Origin: Chloroflexota bacterium
GTDB taxonomy: Bacteria; Chloroflexota; UBA11872; VXOZ01
Length of the DNA: 64,000 nucleotides
Assembly: GCA_028874195.1 (NCBI GenBank)
Contig: JAPPLM010000053.1
Coordinates: 1 to 64,000, forward strand
Direction of reading: 5' to 3'
The notes below the pieces were generated by a model, which had not been told where the DNA came from, searched no databases, and saw only the letters and a list, made by a program, of their open reading frames with translations. Numbering within the stretch: position 1 is the first letter of the stretch; each line of letters begins with the position of its first letter. This document shows positions 1 to 11,185 of this stretch, piece after piece. Position numbers and translations under genes: made by a program.

Positions 1-36
1 CCTGCTCCTCTCTACGACAGTATACATCCGTACATG

Positions 37-666
37 CTATTTTTGAGACAGCCTCACACGGTAGGGGATCTTGCCAAAGCGGGTGAGCACGGTGGGGCCG
101 AGGTTGAAGAGTGCCAGATCGGCAATGAAGTGGACGATGATTGGCGTGAGGATTGTGCCGGACAGCAAGAACAGGATACCGAATAAGAAGCCTCCTGCCG
201 TCGCAAGCAGCAAAAAAGGTAACGGGAATCCGGCCAAGCGGTGATAGAAGCCAAAGACGAGCGCGACGCTAACGAATCCCACTGCCGGAGGGATAAACCC
301 AAGAGCCATTGCCCACGATTGCAACATGCCCCGAAAGAAGAGTTCTTCCGCAGGCGCATTGAAGAAGAGGAAGTATCCGTCTTCAATGAGGTGTGCGCGC
401 CGGGACGCCAGGCTGTGGATGGGCCAATAGCGGGCGCGAAAGAGCGTGCACGCCGCGAATGCAGGAATGCCTGTGCCCAGGATGAGCGCAAAATCCATGC
501 CGGTCAGACGCCAGGAGAGCTTGAGAGTCTCAGATCCACCTGCAAGGGCATACGCCCAAATGAAGGCGACGATTGCGAACGGAAGAAGCCGGACTAGGAC
601 ATCTTTGCCGATCCAGCGCAGCGAGTCGCGCGCCGTATGTAGCGGGATAGCCGGCGTCCGGTTCAT
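37..666 (-). CDS. CPBP-family intramembrane metalloprotease
   Basis: This 209-residue multi-pass membrane protein carries the three CPBP (Abi/Rce1-type) motifs: EExxxR at residues 107-112 (EELFFR), FxxxH at 138-142 (FGFYH) and HxxxD at 179-183 (HFIAD). These supply the glutamate and histidine residues expected of the intramembrane active site. Hydrophobic segments fill most of the length. It starts 18 bp after the ruvB stop, so it probably lies in the ruv transcript, although it has no known link to recombination. No clear ribosome-binding site precedes the ATG. The substrate is unknown; members process prenylated or signal peptides, or act in bacteriocin immunity. Confidence 0.85.
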   Translation of the reverse strand: MNRTPAIPLHTARDSLRWIGKDVLVRLLPFAIVAFIWAYALAGGSETLKLSWRLTGMDFALILGTGIPAFAACTLFRARYWPIHSLASRRAHLIEDGYFLFFNAPAEELFFRGMLQSWAMALGFIPPAVGFVSVALVFGFYHRLAGFPLPFLLLATAGGFLFGILFLLSGTILTPIIVHFIADLALFNLGPTVLTRFGKIPYRVRLSQK

Positions 667-684
667 GTGGCTTCACGTTGGAGG

Positions 685-1719
685 CTATGTGAAAAGGCTT
701 GGCTGTTCGTTGTCAGCGGCCTCACTGCTCTGCAGTCCCAAATGCTCATACGCCGCAGTGAGCGCTACTCGCCCGCGGGGCGTCTTTGCCAAGAAGCCTA
801 GCTGCATGAGGAACGGCTCGTAGACATCCTCTAAGGTCTGGGCCTCGTCACCAATAGCTGCGGCTAAGGTATCGATGCCCACCGGCCCGCCGCCGAACTT
901 TTCGATGATGGTCGCGAGGATTGTTCGATCGACCGCGTCAAGCCCAAGACCGTCGATCTCCAGGCTCTCTAAGCAGTCCTCGGCCAGTGAGGCCGTAATA
1001 CGCCCGTCGCCTTTCACCTGCGCCCAGTCGCGGATGCGGCGCAGCAGGCGATTAGTGATGCGCGGCGTGCCGCGCGAACGCTGCGCTATTTCGTCTATGC
1101 CAGCTTTATCGATCACCACACCCAAGATACCTGCTGAGCGCTCGACGATCATACGCATTGCGTCAATGTCGTAATACTCCATATGGAAGTGCGCACCGAA
1201 GCGGTCCCGCAAGGGAGAGCTCACCAGTGCCAGCCGCGTGGTGGCCCCAAGCAGCGTGAATTGCGGCAACGAGAGTCGGATGCTGCGCGCCGCCATGCCC
1301 TTGCCCATGACGATATCCAAGGCAAAGTCCTCCATTGCCGGGTAGAGGATTTCCTCCACGGCGCGATGGAGGCGATGTACTTCATCAATGAAGAGTATGT
1401 CGTGAGCACGGATGTTGGAGAGGATGGCCGCCAGGTCGCCCGGGCGCTCGATAGCTGGCCCGGCAGTGACCCGGATGTTAACGCCCATTTCCGTGGCCAG
1501 CACATTCGCGAACGTCGTCTTGCCTAGACCCGGCGGGCCATGGAAAAGGGTGTGGTCGAGCGGCTCCTGTCTCTGCTTTGCCGCGGTAATGGCAATGCGC
1601 AAGTGTTCACGCACCTTGTCCTGTCCGATGCATTCATCCAAAGAACGTGGACGCAAAGATTGGGCGACTTGTGCGTCCTCCGGCTCCTCTTGCGGTGCAA
1701 CCAGACGGGTGTCGGTCAT
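685..1719 (-). CDS. ruvB: Holliday junction branch-migration helicase RuvB
   Basis: RuvB is the hexameric AAA+ motor that, with RuvA, drives branch migration of Holliday junctions. The 344-residue protein shows Walker A (GPPGLGKTT, residues 61-69), Walker B (DEVH, 112-115), sensor 1 (GATTR, 158-162) and an RDRFG arginine-finger region near 171, followed by the C-terminal winged helix. Length is normal for the family. The ATG is preceded by an AGGATTAGG purine stretch. It lies 131 bp after ruvA in the order ruvC-ruvA-ruvB, so co-transcription is likely. Confidence 0.97.
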   Translation of the reverse strand: MTDTRLVAPQEEPEDAQVAQSLRPRSLDECIGQDKVREHLRIAITAAKQRQEPLDHTLFHGPPGLGKTTFANVLATEMGVNIRVTAGPAIERPGDLAAILSNIRAHDILFIDEVHRLHRAVEEILYPAMEDFALDIVMGKGMAARSIRLSLPQFTLLGATTRLALVSSPLRDRFGAHFHMEYYDIDAMRMIVERSAGILGVVIDKAGIDEIAQRSRGTPRITNRLLRRIRDWAQVKGDGRITASLAEDCLESLEIDGLGLDAVDRTILATIIEKFGGGPVGIDTLAAAIGDEAQTLEDVYEPFLMQLGFLAKTPRGRVALTAAYEHLGLQSSEAADNEQPSLFT

Positions 1720-1850
1720 GTGCCTAATCCTCGCAAGCGCAAGCGATATCTTGACGGTTTATCCACAGCTATAGCCATTGATAATTCACAGATCTGCAAA
1801 GGCGTCGCCTCATTGCCATTGGGGTGGAATTGCGCGCAGTCACGCTCGCT

Positions 1851-2414
1851 TCAAGCTCCGAGGTGCCGCAGCGCGGCACCCACGCGCTCTTCGACCGACG
1901 TAGCTGCCTGTACCTCCGGGTGAGCGAGCGCATGCGCAATCTCTGCCGTTGAGTACCCAAGCGCCGCCAACGCGTCCGCGGTTTCATCGGGGGCGCCTGT
2001 GGCTTCGTCCGCGGCCGCCAGCTTGCCGCGGAGTTCCAGGATGATACGGCTTGCGGTGCGCTTGCCCAGGCCGCTCACGAGCGTGAGTTGCCGCAGATCC
2101 TCGCCCTCGAGCACTGAGGCAAACTGGTCGGGCGCAAACGTGGAGAGAATGGCCAGCGCGAGCCTGGGCCCCACACCGCTGACGGTCTGTACCTGGTCGA
2201 AAAGCGCTGCTTGCCGCTCACTGGCAAAACCAAAAAGCTCGAGCCGGTCGTCGCGCACCAGGAGCCGCGTTGCGAGTCTCACGACAGTTCCAATGGCGCC
2301 GATTTCCTGGACGACGTTGCTTGGCACGACAACGCGCAAGCCAATACCGCCGACCTGAATCGTAACGGACTCCAGGTCGCTGGCGACCAGTTCACCCTGG
2401 ATAAATGCAATCAT
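1851..2414 (-). CDS. ruvA: Holliday junction-binding protein RuvA
   Basis: RuvA tetramers hold the four-way junction and load RuvB. The 187-residue protein has the N-terminal OB-fold (MIAFIQGELVASDLESVTIQ), two helix-hairpin-helix motifs (VSGVGPRLALAIL and VSGLGKRTASRIILEL) and a C-terminal domain III that contacts RuvB. Its ATG overlaps the ruvC stop by four bases (ATGA), which implies translational coupling. Length is slightly below the usual 190-205 residues but all domains are present. Confidence 0.96.
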   Translation of the reverse strand: MIAFIQGELVASDLESVTIQVGGIGLRVVVPSNVVQEIGAIGTVVRLATRLLVRDDRLELFGFASERQAALFDQVQTVSGVGPRLALAILSTFAPDQFASVLEGEDLRQLTLVSGLGKRTASRIILELRGKLAAADEATGAPDETADALAALGYSTAEIAHALAHPEVQAATSVEERVGAALRHLGA

Positions 2415-2902
2415 GTTTGCGCGAGAAGCTGCTGGGCGGTGCGCATGTGAGCGTGGCAGATAGCTACGGCGAGAGCGTCGGCTGCGTCATCGGGCCTCGG
2501 CGGTTTTTCAAGTGCAAGCGCCATGGACACCATGGTCTGTACCTGTCGCTTGTCAGCGCGTCCATATCCCACGAGCGCTTGCTTGATCTGAAGCGGTGAG
2601 TAGTCGCTCACGGGACAGCCGGCCTCGGCCGCCCGCAATAACACGACCCCTCTCGCTTCACCTACGGCAAACGCGGTGGTTATGTTTTGATTGAAGAAGA
2701 GCTGCTCCACGGCGACCTCATCAGGTGTGGCAGTCTCAAAGATCTCTCCCAACTGACGATAGATTGAAAGGAGGCGATCGGGTTGGCTGTCTTTGGCCGG
2801 CGTTGTCAGACAGCCATAGGTGACAACGGATAGCTGCGGCGTATCTTCGATAACCCCGTAACCGAGTCGAGCAGTGCCGGGGTCAATGCCAAGGATGCGC
2901 AT
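2411..2902 (-). CDS. ruvC: Holliday junction resolvase RuvC
   Basis: RuvC is the dimeric endonuclease that cuts Holliday junctions. The 163-residue protein starts MRILGIDPGTARLGYG with catalytic Asp7, has the VAVEQLFFNQN block with the second acidic residue, and the C-terminal RPDDAADALA block with the last acidic pair. The start is supported by AGGA seven bases before the ATG. It is first in the ruvC-ruvA-ruvB run and is separated from yebC by 320 bp that hold repeats. Confidence 0.96.
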   Translation of the reverse strand: MRILGIDPGTARLGYGVIEDTPQLSVVTYGCLTTPAKDSQPDRLLSIYRQLGEIFETATPDEVAVEQLFFNQNITTAFAVGEARGVVLLRAAEAGCPVSDYSPLQIKQALVGYGRADKRQVQTMVSMALALEKPPRPDDAADALAVAICHAHMRTAQQLLAQT

Positions 2903-2933
2903 TGGATCGTCCTAGGTTCTGTGGGCATTTAAT

Positions 2934-2974
2934 GTCATTCCGAGCGCAAGCGTCGAACAGTGTTCGCGGAATCT
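2934..2974. repeat. Dispersed repeat, copy A
   Basis: This 41-bp stretch begins GTCATTCCGAGCGCAAGCG and ends TTCGCGGAATCT. About 35 of 41 bases match positions 39558-39598, where the copy lies inside the start of the transglutaminase gene. The copy here lies just upstream of ruvC. It resembles the GTCATTCTGAGC...GAATCT repeats that are scattered through many environmental bacterial genomes. Confidence 0.7.
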
Positions 2975-3105
2975 CAAGCGTTTGTGCGGGATTCTCTCGC
3001 GCCTTGCTCCTCAAAATGAAAGTAAGATCAATTGACAATGATAACACTTGCCTGTTTTGGTTTTTTACTACTTGGTGTGCAACGCAGTCTTGGCCGTATG
3101 AAGAT

Positions 3106-3150
3106 GGATTCCGCGCCCCCGTGCGGGGGCGAGCTTGCGCGGGAATGACG
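3106..3150. repeat. Nested palindromic repeat (REP/MITE-like)
   Basis: The element runs from GGATTCCGCGC to GCGCGGGAATGACG. Outer arms pair (ATTCC.GCGC with GCGC.GGGAAT) and an inner CCCCC-GTGC-GGGGG hairpin sits at 3116-3129. The GCGCGGGAATGACG end is the reverse complement of the CGTCATTCCCGCGC unit at 43373, so both belong to one repeat family. Together with the neighbouring repeats it accounts for most of the ruvC-yebC gap (2903-3222), in which I see no gene. Confidence 0.65.
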
Positions 3151-3181
3151 ACAAAATGCCCACACAGCCTAGCCTATGTAC

Positions 3182-3229
3182 GCCGACTACGTCGCAGACT
3201 TCGACTATGTCGCAGACGCCGACTACGTG
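3182..3229. repeat. 18-bp tandem repeat at the yebC stop codon
   Basis: Two full 18-bp units (GCCGACTACGTCGCAGAC at 3182 and TTCGACTATGTCGCAGAC at 3200, 15 of 18 identical) are followed by a partial third from 3218. The third unit supplies the yebC stop codon, read on the minus strand. The first unit matches a unit inside the transglutaminase gene (40315-40332) at 16 of 18 positions. Confidence 0.75.
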
Positions 3230-3975
3230 GAATAGGCAACCATCATTTCGTCGGTGAGTTCGAGATTTGTGTAGACTTTCTGGACGTCATCCAGGTCTTC
3301 TACACTTTCGATGAGGCGCATCGCTTGGGCAGCCTTTGCGGTCTCGGGTTCCGACATGGTCTTGGGGACCCGAGTCAGCTCCGCACTCTCCACCGGGTAG
3401 CCGCTCTCTTCCATGCCGCGGCGCACGGCTTCGAGTTGTGCAATGAGGGTGATCACGACGAGCGTCCCATCCTCCTCTTGCACGTCTTCCGCGCCAAGTT
3501 CGATGGCTTCCAACATGGCTTCATCGGCGTCGCCATTGCTAAGTTCAATAATGATTTGGCCTCGTGTATCGAACATCCACGCCACGCTGCCCGTTTCACT
3601 CAGGTTTCCGCCCCCGCGAGTCAGCGCATTGCGGAGTTCCGCGACCGTGCGATTGCGATTGTCCGTCAGCGCTTCAATGAAGAGCGCCGCGCCGCCGGGC
3701 CCGTACCCTTCGTAGTTGATGTCCTCCAGGCGGGCCGCATCTTCCAACTCACCGCTGCCGCGTTTGACGGCGCGCTCGATCGTGTCGGCGGGCATATTGG
3801 CGTCCTTGGCTCGTTGCACGGCAAGGCGCAAGCGAAAGTTCGTCTCAGGATCGCCGCCGCCGTCACGGGCGGCCACGGTGATTTCACGCCCGAGCTTGGT
3901 GTAGAGCTGCCCACGCTTCGCGTCATTGGCCGCTTTCTGGCGCTTGATTTGTGCCCACTTCGAGTGTCCTGCCAT
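3223..3975 (-). CDS. yebC: YebC/PmpR-family regulator / translation factor
   Basis: YebC/PmpR proteins are three-domain cytosolic proteins described as DNA-binding regulators; recent work also links them to ribosomes. I chose the ATG at 3975 because it gives the family-typical N-terminus MAGHSKWAQIKRQKAANDAK and has GGAGAG six bases upstream; a 26-codon longer frame exists but lacks family similarity. The resulting 250 residues match the usual length. The last codons and the stop lie in an 18-bp tandem repeat. An extended -10 promoter is visible upstream. Confidence 0.94.
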   Translation of the reverse strand: MAGHSKWAQIKRQKAANDAKRGQLYTKLGREITVAARDGGGDPETNFRLRLAVQRAKDANMPADTIERAVKRGSGELEDAARLEDINYEGYGPGGAALFIEALTDNRNRTVAELRNALTRGGGNLSETGSVAWMFDTRGQIIIELSNGDADEAMLEAIELGAEDVQEEDGTLVVITLIAQLEAVRRGMEESGYPVESAELTRVPKTMSEPETAKAAQAMRLIESVEDLDDVQKVYTNLELTDEMMVAYST

Positions 3976-4083
3976 GCTAACTCTCCACAGCAACGCGCAA
4001 TCGGACGCCGACAGTTTTCCGGGCTTTAAGAGCGTTGAGAGTGCGTCTTCCATGCCTAAAACCGATGTCTGATAACCATTGCC

Positions 4084-4092
4084 ATTATAGCA
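4084..4092 (-). promoter_or_regulatory. Extended -10 promoter candidate for yebC
   Basis: Read on the minus strand this is TGCTATAAT, a perfect -10 hexamer with the TGn extension. No good -35 hexamer is found 16-18 bases upstream, as is usual for extended -10 promoters. It would give a leader of roughly 100 bases before yebC. Confidence 0.5.
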
Positions 4093-4200
4093 TTTCTACC
4101 GCTCTTGGCCGGATACGGACGGGCAGTTAACTTTCTGAGAGAGGCGCGTTTAACTATGGGCGAGGCGCGGAAGAGTGATGGGCGATTGTTCCGCGTGGCG

Positions 4201-5211
4201 CTAGCGAAAACTCACCAGGCTGCGCTTCAACGTGTCAAAGTACTGCATCGCCACGCCGGTGCCCAGCGCAACGCAGATGAGGGGACTATCGGCAACATAG
4301 CAAGCGATGCCGGTTTCTTGTGTAAGCAGTCCGTCGAGATTGCGCAGAAGGGAACCGCCGCCGGTCATCACAATGCCGCGGTCGATGATGTCTGAAGCAA
4401 GCTCCGGCGGCGTTCGTTCCAGTACGTCCCTGACACACTTTACGATGATGGCGATGGTCTCTTGAATTGCTTCGGTTATCTCGTCGGACGTGATCGTGAT
4501 GGTTCTCGGCAGACCGGCCACTTGGTCTCTGCCGCGCACTTCCATCGACATCGGCTGATCCAAAGGCAGGGCGCTGCCAATTGCAATCTTGACCTCCTCG
4601 GCGGTGCCTTCGCCGATCAAGAGATTATAGTGTCTCTTCACATAATTGAAGATTGTCGTGTCTATGCGGTTGCCGCCGACGCGTACCGACTGACGCTCCA
4701 CAATTGCATTGAGCGAGAGAACGGCGACTTCGGTTGTGCCGCCACCAATGTTGACGACCATGCTGCCACTGGCTGAGGATATCGGCACGTTCGCGCCGAG
4801 GGCGGCGGCCAGCGGTTCTTCGATGAGGTAGGCATTGCCGGCGCCGGCTGAGATTACGGCGTCATGCACGGCCCGACGTTCAACGCTGGTGATACCGGTT
4901 GGCACGGAGACCATTACGTCAGGCTTGAAGAAGCGCACGCGACCGCAAACACGTCGAATGAGGTGGCGGATCATTTCCTGGGTGACCACATAGTCCGCGA
5001 TCACACCTTCGCGCATAGGTCGCACCACGGCTATGTTGTTTGGCGCTCGCCCAATCATCTGGCGCGCTTCATCGCCAATGGTCTCTACGCGGTTGTCGTC
5101 GGTGGAAACGGCAACGACCGAAGGACCATTAATGGTGATTCCTCGTCCCGGTACGTATACCAGCACGTTAGCCGTTCCCAGATCGATGCCGATCTGCTGC
5201 GTTCCGAACAT
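4201..5211 (-). CDS. mreB: Rod-shape actin homologue MreB/Mbl
   Basis: MreB forms ATP-dependent filaments under the membrane that guide peptidoglycan synthesis in elongating cells. The 336-residue protein starts [20 protein letters not shown] (phosphate-1 loop), has [12 protein letters not shown] (phosphate-2) and [18 protein letters not shown] near the C-terminus. Its start lies 9 bp after the murA stop, placing two cell-wall genes at the end of the ATP synthase run. The GGGAG purine run sits almost against the ATG, an unusually tight spacing. Confidence 0.95.
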   Translation of the reverse strand: MFGTQQIGIDLGTANVLVYVPGRGITINGPSVVAVSTDDNRVETIGDEARQMIGRAPNNIAVVRPMREGVIADYVVTQEMIRHLIRRVCGRVRFFKPDVMVSVPTGITSVERRAVHDAVISAGAGNAYLIEEPLAAALGANVPISSASGSMVVNIGGGTTEVAVLSLNAIVERQSVRVGGNRIDTTIFNYVKRHYNLLIGEGTAEEVKIAIGSALPLDQPMSMEVRGRDQVAGLPRTITITSDEITEAIQETIAIIVKCVRDVLERTPPELASDIIDRGIVMTGGGSLLRNLDGLLTQETGIACYVADSPLICVALGTGVAMQYFDTLKRSLVSFR

Positions 5212-5219
5212 CTCCCTAG

Positions 5220-6500
5220 CTATTCCATTTCAATCTGCGCGCCAAGAGCTTTTAAATCCTCTGGCAGAGACTCGTATCCGCGAAAGACGTGTTGCATGTC
5301 CGTCACTCGTGTGGAACCTTCAGCAGCGAGGGCCGCAAGCAGGAGAGCAACGCCGGAACGAATATCAAGAGCGCGCACCGAGGCCGCGTGCAAGGGGGTG
5401 GGCCCGCGAATGTACGCTTTCTCACCGGAAACCCGAACATCGGCTCCCATTTTGCGCAACTCTTCAACGTACGTAAAGCGCGCTTCGAAAACACGCTCGT
5501 GGATGACGCTCTCACCGGTGGCCTGCGTAAGCAGCGCGCAAATCTGCGGCTGCAAGTCGGTGGGAAAGCCGGGAAAGTGGATGGCCTGCACTTCCACGGC
5601 TCTCAAAGGATAGTGCGCAGACACTCTAATCGGATCGTGCGTCCCTTGTATGGTAACACCACTCTGCGCAAGTTTGTAAAGCAGCGGCTCCAGGTAATCA
5701 TAGTTGGTATTGTGAATAGTCACGTCACCGCCGGTAATGGCGCTCGCCAATGCAAAGGTGCCGGCTTCGTGGCGGTCGGGAATCACGTCCCACTCTGCAC
5801 CGTGGAGTCTCTCTACCCCTTCGATTTCGATAGTATTAGTGCCGGCGCCACGGATACGCGCTCCCATCTGGTTCAGACAGTTCGCCAAAGCGACGACCTC
5901 CGGCTCTGAGGAAGCATGCCGTATCACACTCGTTCCTTTGGCCAACGTCGCGGCGAGCATGAGGTTTTCCGTGCCGGTATGGCTGGGGTAGTCCAGGTAG
6001 AGCCGCGCGCCGTTCAGCCGTTTGGCGGATAAGCGATAGTCCTGCTCTTCGCTCTCCACCGAGGCGCCCATGGCCTCGAAGCCAAGCAAGTCTACGTTAA
6101 CGGGCCGTTCGCCAATCTTACAGCCACCCGGATGCACCGAGGACGCTTCTCCCACGCGTGTCAGCAGCGGGCCGGTTACGAGAAAAGAGGCGCGGAAACT
6201 GGTAGCAATCTCTGTTGGCGTACGTGTTGAGGAGATTGCGTCGGCGGTAATTGCGATAGTGCGCTGGTTTGCGTCAATCTCGACACGAACACCCAAGCTC
6301 GTGAGCAGATTGGCCATTGCCTCGATGTCGCGAATGAACGGCGGATTATGCAGCACGCACGTTTCTTGCGTGAGCAGCGCCGCGGCCATCAAGGGGAGCG
6401 CACAGTTCTTCGATCCACGCGCGCGCACCTCGCCGGACAAGCGCGCGCCGCCCTGTACGACGGCTGTGTTGGCTTGCGTTCGTTGCTCCAGCGCTGTCAT
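5220..6500 (-). CDS. murA: UDP-N-acetylglucosamine 1-carboxyvinyltransferase MurA
   Basis: MurA makes the first committed step of peptidoglycan synthesis, moving enolpyruvate from PEP to UDP-GlcNAc. The catalytic cysteine is present in [12 protein letters not shown], in a flexible-loop context like that of the fosfomycin-sensitive enzymes. The substrate-binding segment [15 protein letters not shown] is also present. I prefer the ATG at 6500 (426 residues), which has AGGAG nine bases upstream, over the TTG at 6533. It follows atpC and precedes mreB. Confidence 0.95.
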   Translation of the reverse strand: MTALEQRTQANTAVVQGGARLSGEVRARGSKNCALPLMAAALLTQETCVLHNPPFIRDIEAMANLLTSLGVRVEIDANQRTIAITADAISSTRTPTEIATSFRASFLVTGPLLTRVGEASSVHPGGCKIGERPVNVDLLGFEAMGASVESEEQDYRLSAKRLNGARLYLDYPSHTGTENLMLAATLAKGTSVIRHASSEPEVVALANCLNQMGARIRGAGTNTIEIEGVERLHGAEWDVIPDRHEAGTFALASAITGGDVTIHNTNYDYLEPLLYKLAQSGVTIQGTHDPIRVSAHYPLRAVEVQAIHFPGFPTDLQPQICALLTQATGESVIHERVFEARFTYVEELRKMGADVRVSGEKAYIRGPTPLHAASVRALDIRSGVALLLAALAAEGSTRVTDMQHVFRGYESLPEDLKALGAQIEME

Positions 6501-6686
6501 GCGGGACTGCTCCTGAAGAAGGGCATGCACCAAACACCGGCGGGCGGGTTAGAGCCACAGGTAGAGAATGGGCCGGTTATCGCTCAAGTCTTGTGGCAGG
6601 TGTCTTGCGAGAGTTGGAGTGCGCCGTTGTTTGCTCAGTTGTGAACAAACTTCCTGATACTGCTTCCGGTCATTCAGTTGCAACGT

Positions 6687-7121
6687 CTACCGAGCCTGAG
6701 AAGCGCCACGCCTGCCTCGCGCTCGCTGCGCCAAACGTAAGCGAATCAATGCACGTCGCATGGCTGCCTCAGCGGCGGCAAGTTCCGCACCTTCTCGTTT
6801 TTCTTTCAGTGCTTCTTCGGCGCGACGACGCGCTTCTTCCGCGCGTTCAACATCAATTTCCTCAGCGCGTTCAGAGGCATCCGCCAAGACGGCAACATGA
6901 TTGTCCCGGACCTCCAAGAAGCCTCCGGTGACAAAGAAAGACTCTTCTTCATCACCTCTGCGCATGATGAGTTCACCCGGTGCCAACGTCGTCATCAGCG
7001 GCGCGTGACGCGGCAGTATGCCTACTATACCTTCCGACGCGGGCACGCGCACGGAACCAACCGCCTCTTCGGTAAGGACGATGCGTTCGGCAGTGATGAT
7101 TTCAAGGCGAAGCGACGCCAT
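6687..7121 (-). CDS. atpC: ATP synthase F1 subunit epsilon
   Basis: Epsilon belongs to the central stalk and regulates the F1 motor. The 144-residue protein has the N-terminal beta-sandwich (LRLEIITAERIVLTEEAVGSV, then GIVGILPRHAPLMTTLAPGE) and a C-terminal helical hairpin rich in Arg, Ala and Glu. AAAGGG precedes the ATG. It is the last ATP synthase gene of the operon, separated from atpD by 95 bp that contain a strong palindrome. Confidence 0.93.
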   Translation of the reverse strand: MASLRLEIITAERIVLTEEAVGSVRVPASEGIVGILPRHAPLMTTLAPGELIMRRGDEEESFFVTGGFLEVRDNHVAVLADASERAEEIDVERAEEARRRAEEALKEKREGAELAAAEAAMRRALIRLRLAQRARGRRGASQAR

Positions 7122-7145
7122 AGTACCCTTTCACCCTCACCCTAG

Positions 7146-7166
7146 CCCTCTCCCTGAGGGAGAGGG
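7146..7166. repeat. CCCTCTCCCT/AGGGAGAGGG palindrome between atpD and atpC
   Basis: Ten-base perfect arms flank a single G. The palindrome, preceded by CACCCTCACCCTAGC, is the core of a repeat that is scattered in many bacterial genomes. Between two genes that are needed in different amounts it could act as a transcript-processing or attenuation hairpin, but there is no T-run. Confidence 0.7.
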
Positions 7167-7216
7167 AACAAACTCGGGGCCTGCTATCTGTCAAATCTGC
7201 TTGGAAACGGTAATCG

Positions 7217-8650
<1,434 letters not shown>

Positions 8651-8684
8651 CTAACTCTGGCTCGCTGCTATCACTATATCAACT

Positions 8685-9566
8685 CTAGACTCCGGCAATG
8701 GCTTTCGCTGCCGTCGCGATTTCTATGACCTCGTTCGTGATCGCGGTCTGGCGTACCTTGTTGTAGGTGAGCGTTAGGTCCTGCAGGATTTCCTCCGCAT
8801 TCTCTGTGGCGTTCCGCATAGCGATCATGCGAGCGCTGTGCTCGCTCGCGATACTTTCCAGCAGCGCCCGGTACACCTGGGCCTCGATGAACCGTGGCAA
8901 GAGGTTGGAAAGAACGGCATCGGGGTCAGGCTCGTAGATGTAGTCCACCTGGTGGTAGGCACTTGCCTCGCTAGACTCTAGTTCTTCGGGTGCGATGGGA
9001 AGAATGCGCAACAGAGTTGGCTCCTGTCGCATCAAGTTTACGAATTGCGAGTATCCCACGTAGACTTCATCGTACCTGGCCGTCGTGAAGCCTTCTATCG
9101 TGCTGCGGGAGATCGGCAAGATGTCCGCAACGTTCGGGTAGTTGCCCAGGTCCTGGTACTGAGCGGCAACAGAGCCACTGAGGCCGACAGAGCGCAGCAG
9201 TGTCGGACCCTTCGTGCCCACGGCAATGATGTCCACCGATACGCCGCGATCGAGGATGAAACGCACCACCGCGCGCACCATGTTGGAATTCAGGCTGCCG
9301 CAAAGTCCACGGCTGGTGGTGAAGAGGATCAGCGCGGCATGCGAAACGGGGCGCACCTGCAGCAAGGGATGCAGTTCCTGCGCGCCGCTGACCGCCGCGA
9401 GATTGCTGATGACCGCGCGAATGCGCTCCGCGTAGGGCCGTGAGGCCAGCACGCGCTCCTGCGCGCGCCGGAGCCGGCTCGATGCCACGAGCTCCATCGC
9501 GCGCGTTATCTGCCGGGTGTTTTGAACACCGCGAATACGCCGCCGCAGTTGACGGATGCTCGGCAC
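8685..9566 (-). CDS. atpG: ATP synthase F1 subunit gamma
   Basis: Gamma is the rotating central shaft. The 293-residue protein has the conserved N-terminal helix (LRRRIRGVQNTRQITRAMELVA) and the C-terminal RMIAMRNATENAEEIL block. It starts at GTG directly after the atpA TAA stop, with no bases between, so translation is probably coupled. Confidence 0.96.
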   Translation of the reverse strand: MPSIRQLRRRIRGVQNTRQITRAMELVASSRLRRAQERVLASRPYAERIRAVISNLAAVSGAQELHPLLQVRPVSHAALILFTTSRGLCGSLNSNMVRAVVRFILDRGVSVDIIAVGTKGPTLLRSVGLSGSVAAQYQDLGNYPNVADILPISRSTIEGFTTARYDEVYVGYSQFVNLMRQEPTLLRILPIAPEELESSEASAYHQVDYIYEPDPDAVLSNLLPRFIEAQVYRALLESIASEHSARMIAMRNATENAEEILQDLTLTYNKVRQTAITNEVIEIATAAKAIAGV

Positions 9567-11099
9567 TTACGCTGCTCCTGTCTGCACGGAAGGCTGGAAC
9601 ACATCCTGCTTGAATTGCTTTATGGCTGCCCCCAGTTTCTCTTCCAATTCGTCTGAGAGCGCCTGGGATTCTCTAATCTCTTCTGCCAGTTCCGGGTGGC
9701 TGGAAGCAATGTACTGCAGCAATTCGGTCTCAAAGCGGCCAACATCGCTCACGGCCACGTCGTCCAACTCACCACCATTCAAGGCAAGAATGCTGATTAC
9801 CTGATTCTCAACTGGGAGCGGTACGTACTGGGGCTGCTTCAGGATTTCCATCGCGCGTTGTCCGCGTTCCAGTTGCTGCCGTGTGACACGGTCGAGGTCC
9901 GAGCCAATCTGGGCAAAGGCGGCGAGTTCCCGGTACTGCGCCATATCCAAACGCAGTCGACCTGCCACCTGCTTCATCGCCTTGATCTGCGCGTCTCCAC
10001 CAACGCGGGAAACCGAGATACCGGCGTTCACGGCAGGACGCTGACCGGCGTAGAAGAGGTCCGGCTCAAGATAAATCTGGCCGTCCGTAATCGAAATCAC
10101 ATTTGTTGGAATGTATGCAGACACGTCACCGGCTTGGGTCTCGATGATAGGAAGCGCCGTCAGGGTCCCGCCGCCATTGTTGTCGTTCAGGCAGGAGGCC
10201 CGTTCCAACAGGCGCGAATGCAAATAGAAGACATCGCCAGGATACGCTTCACGTCCGGGAGGTCGTCGGAGCAATAGGGAGACCTGCCGATACGCCCAGG
10301 CGTGCTTGCTGAGGTCATCGTAGATTACCAGCGCATCTTGGCCCTTATCCCGGAAGTACTCACCCATTGTGCAGCCGGCGAACGGCGCGAGGTAGAGCAA
10401 CGCCGCGGGGTCAGAAGCGCCCGCCGCTACGATGATGGTGTGGTCCATGGCGCCGTGACGATCGAGAATCGTCATCACGTTGGCAATATCGGATTCTTTC
10501 TGGCCGATTGCGACATAAATGCAGATTACGCCCTTGCCCTTTTGATTGATGATGGTATCAAGGGCAATTGCCGTCTTCCCTGTTTGGCGGTCGCCGATGA
10601 TTAGCTCGCGCTGGCCGCGGCCGATCGGAATCATGGAATCGATGGCCTTGATGCCGGTTTGCAGCGGAACATTCACGCTTTCGCGTGTGACCACGCCGGG
10701 GGCCACTTTCTCAATGACGCTCGTCTCAGACGTGTTGATAGGCCCTTTGCCGTCTACCGGCTGACCCAAAGAGTTCACAACGCGGCCGGCTAATTCGGGC
10801 CCGATCGGGACGGACATAACGCGCCCGGTGCCTTGGACCTCGTCCCCTTCCTTGATGTCCTCGTAGGGGCCCATGATGACCGCGCCAACGGTGTCTTCCT
10901 CTAAGTTGAGGGCCAAGCCATACACACCGTTGGAGAACTCTAGAATCTCGCTGCTCATCACGCCGGAGAGGCCGAAGATACGAGCGATACCGTCTCCCGC
11001 TTCCACAACAGTGCCTACATCAACCGCCTCGCTGGGGCGGTCGAACGCTTCTATCTGCTGGCGTAGTGCCGAGGTAATGTCTTCAGACTTGATGCTCAA
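9567..11099 (-). CDS. atpA: ATP synthase F1 subunit alpha
   Basis: Alpha pairs with beta in the F1 hexamer and binds regulatory nucleotide. Walker A is GDRQTGKTA and the signature [14 protein letters not shown] is present. I place the start at the TTG at 11099, giving [19 protein letters not shown], because AAAGGAGAG lies seven bases upstream and the family starts there. The longer frame to 11186 would add about 29 residues that resemble nothing and that cover a short tandem repeat. Length is 510 residues. Confidence 0.96.
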   Translation of the reverse strand: MSIKSEDITSALRQQIEAFDRPSEAVDVGTVVEAGDGIARIFGLSGVMSSEILEFSNGVYGLALNLEEDTVGAVIMGPYEDIKEGDEVQGTGRVMSVPIGPELAGRVVNSLGQPVDGKGPINTSETSVIEKVAPGVVTRESVNVPLQTGIKAIDSMIPIGRGQRELIIGDRQTGKTAIALDTIINQKGKGVICIYVAIGQKESDIANVMTILDRHGAMDHTIIVAAGASDPAALLYLAPFAGCTMGEYFRDKGQDALVIYDDLSKHAWAYRQVSLLLRRPPGREAYPGDVFYLHSRLLERASCLNDNNGGGTLTALPIIETQAGDVSAYIPTNVISITDGQIYLEPDLFYAGQRPAVNAGISVSRVGGDAQIKAMKQVAGRLRLDMAQYRELAAFAQIGSDLDRVTRQQLERGQRAMEILKQPQYVPLPVENQVISILALNGGELDDVAVSDVGRFETELLQYIASSHPELAEEIRESQALSDELEEKLGAAIKQFKQDVFQPSVQTGAA

Positions 11100-11136
11100 G
11101 AGGCCCTCTCTCCTTTCCAAGTGCACGCTCGCAAAA

Positions 11137-11184
11137 CTCGACTGCGCCGCAGAAATCAACTGCGCGCGCAGACATCGACTGCGC
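11137..11184. repeat. Short 19-bp tandem repeat at the atpH stop codon
   Basis: Units CTCGACTGCGCCGCAGAAA (11137) and TCAACTGCGCGCGCAGACA (11156) are followed by a partial TCGACTGCGC. The units resemble the 18-bp repeat at 3182 and 40261 (shared CGACT..G..GCAGA core) but are more diverged. As at yebC, the array abuts the stop codon of a minus-strand gene. Confidence 0.45.
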
Positions 11185-11185
11185 A

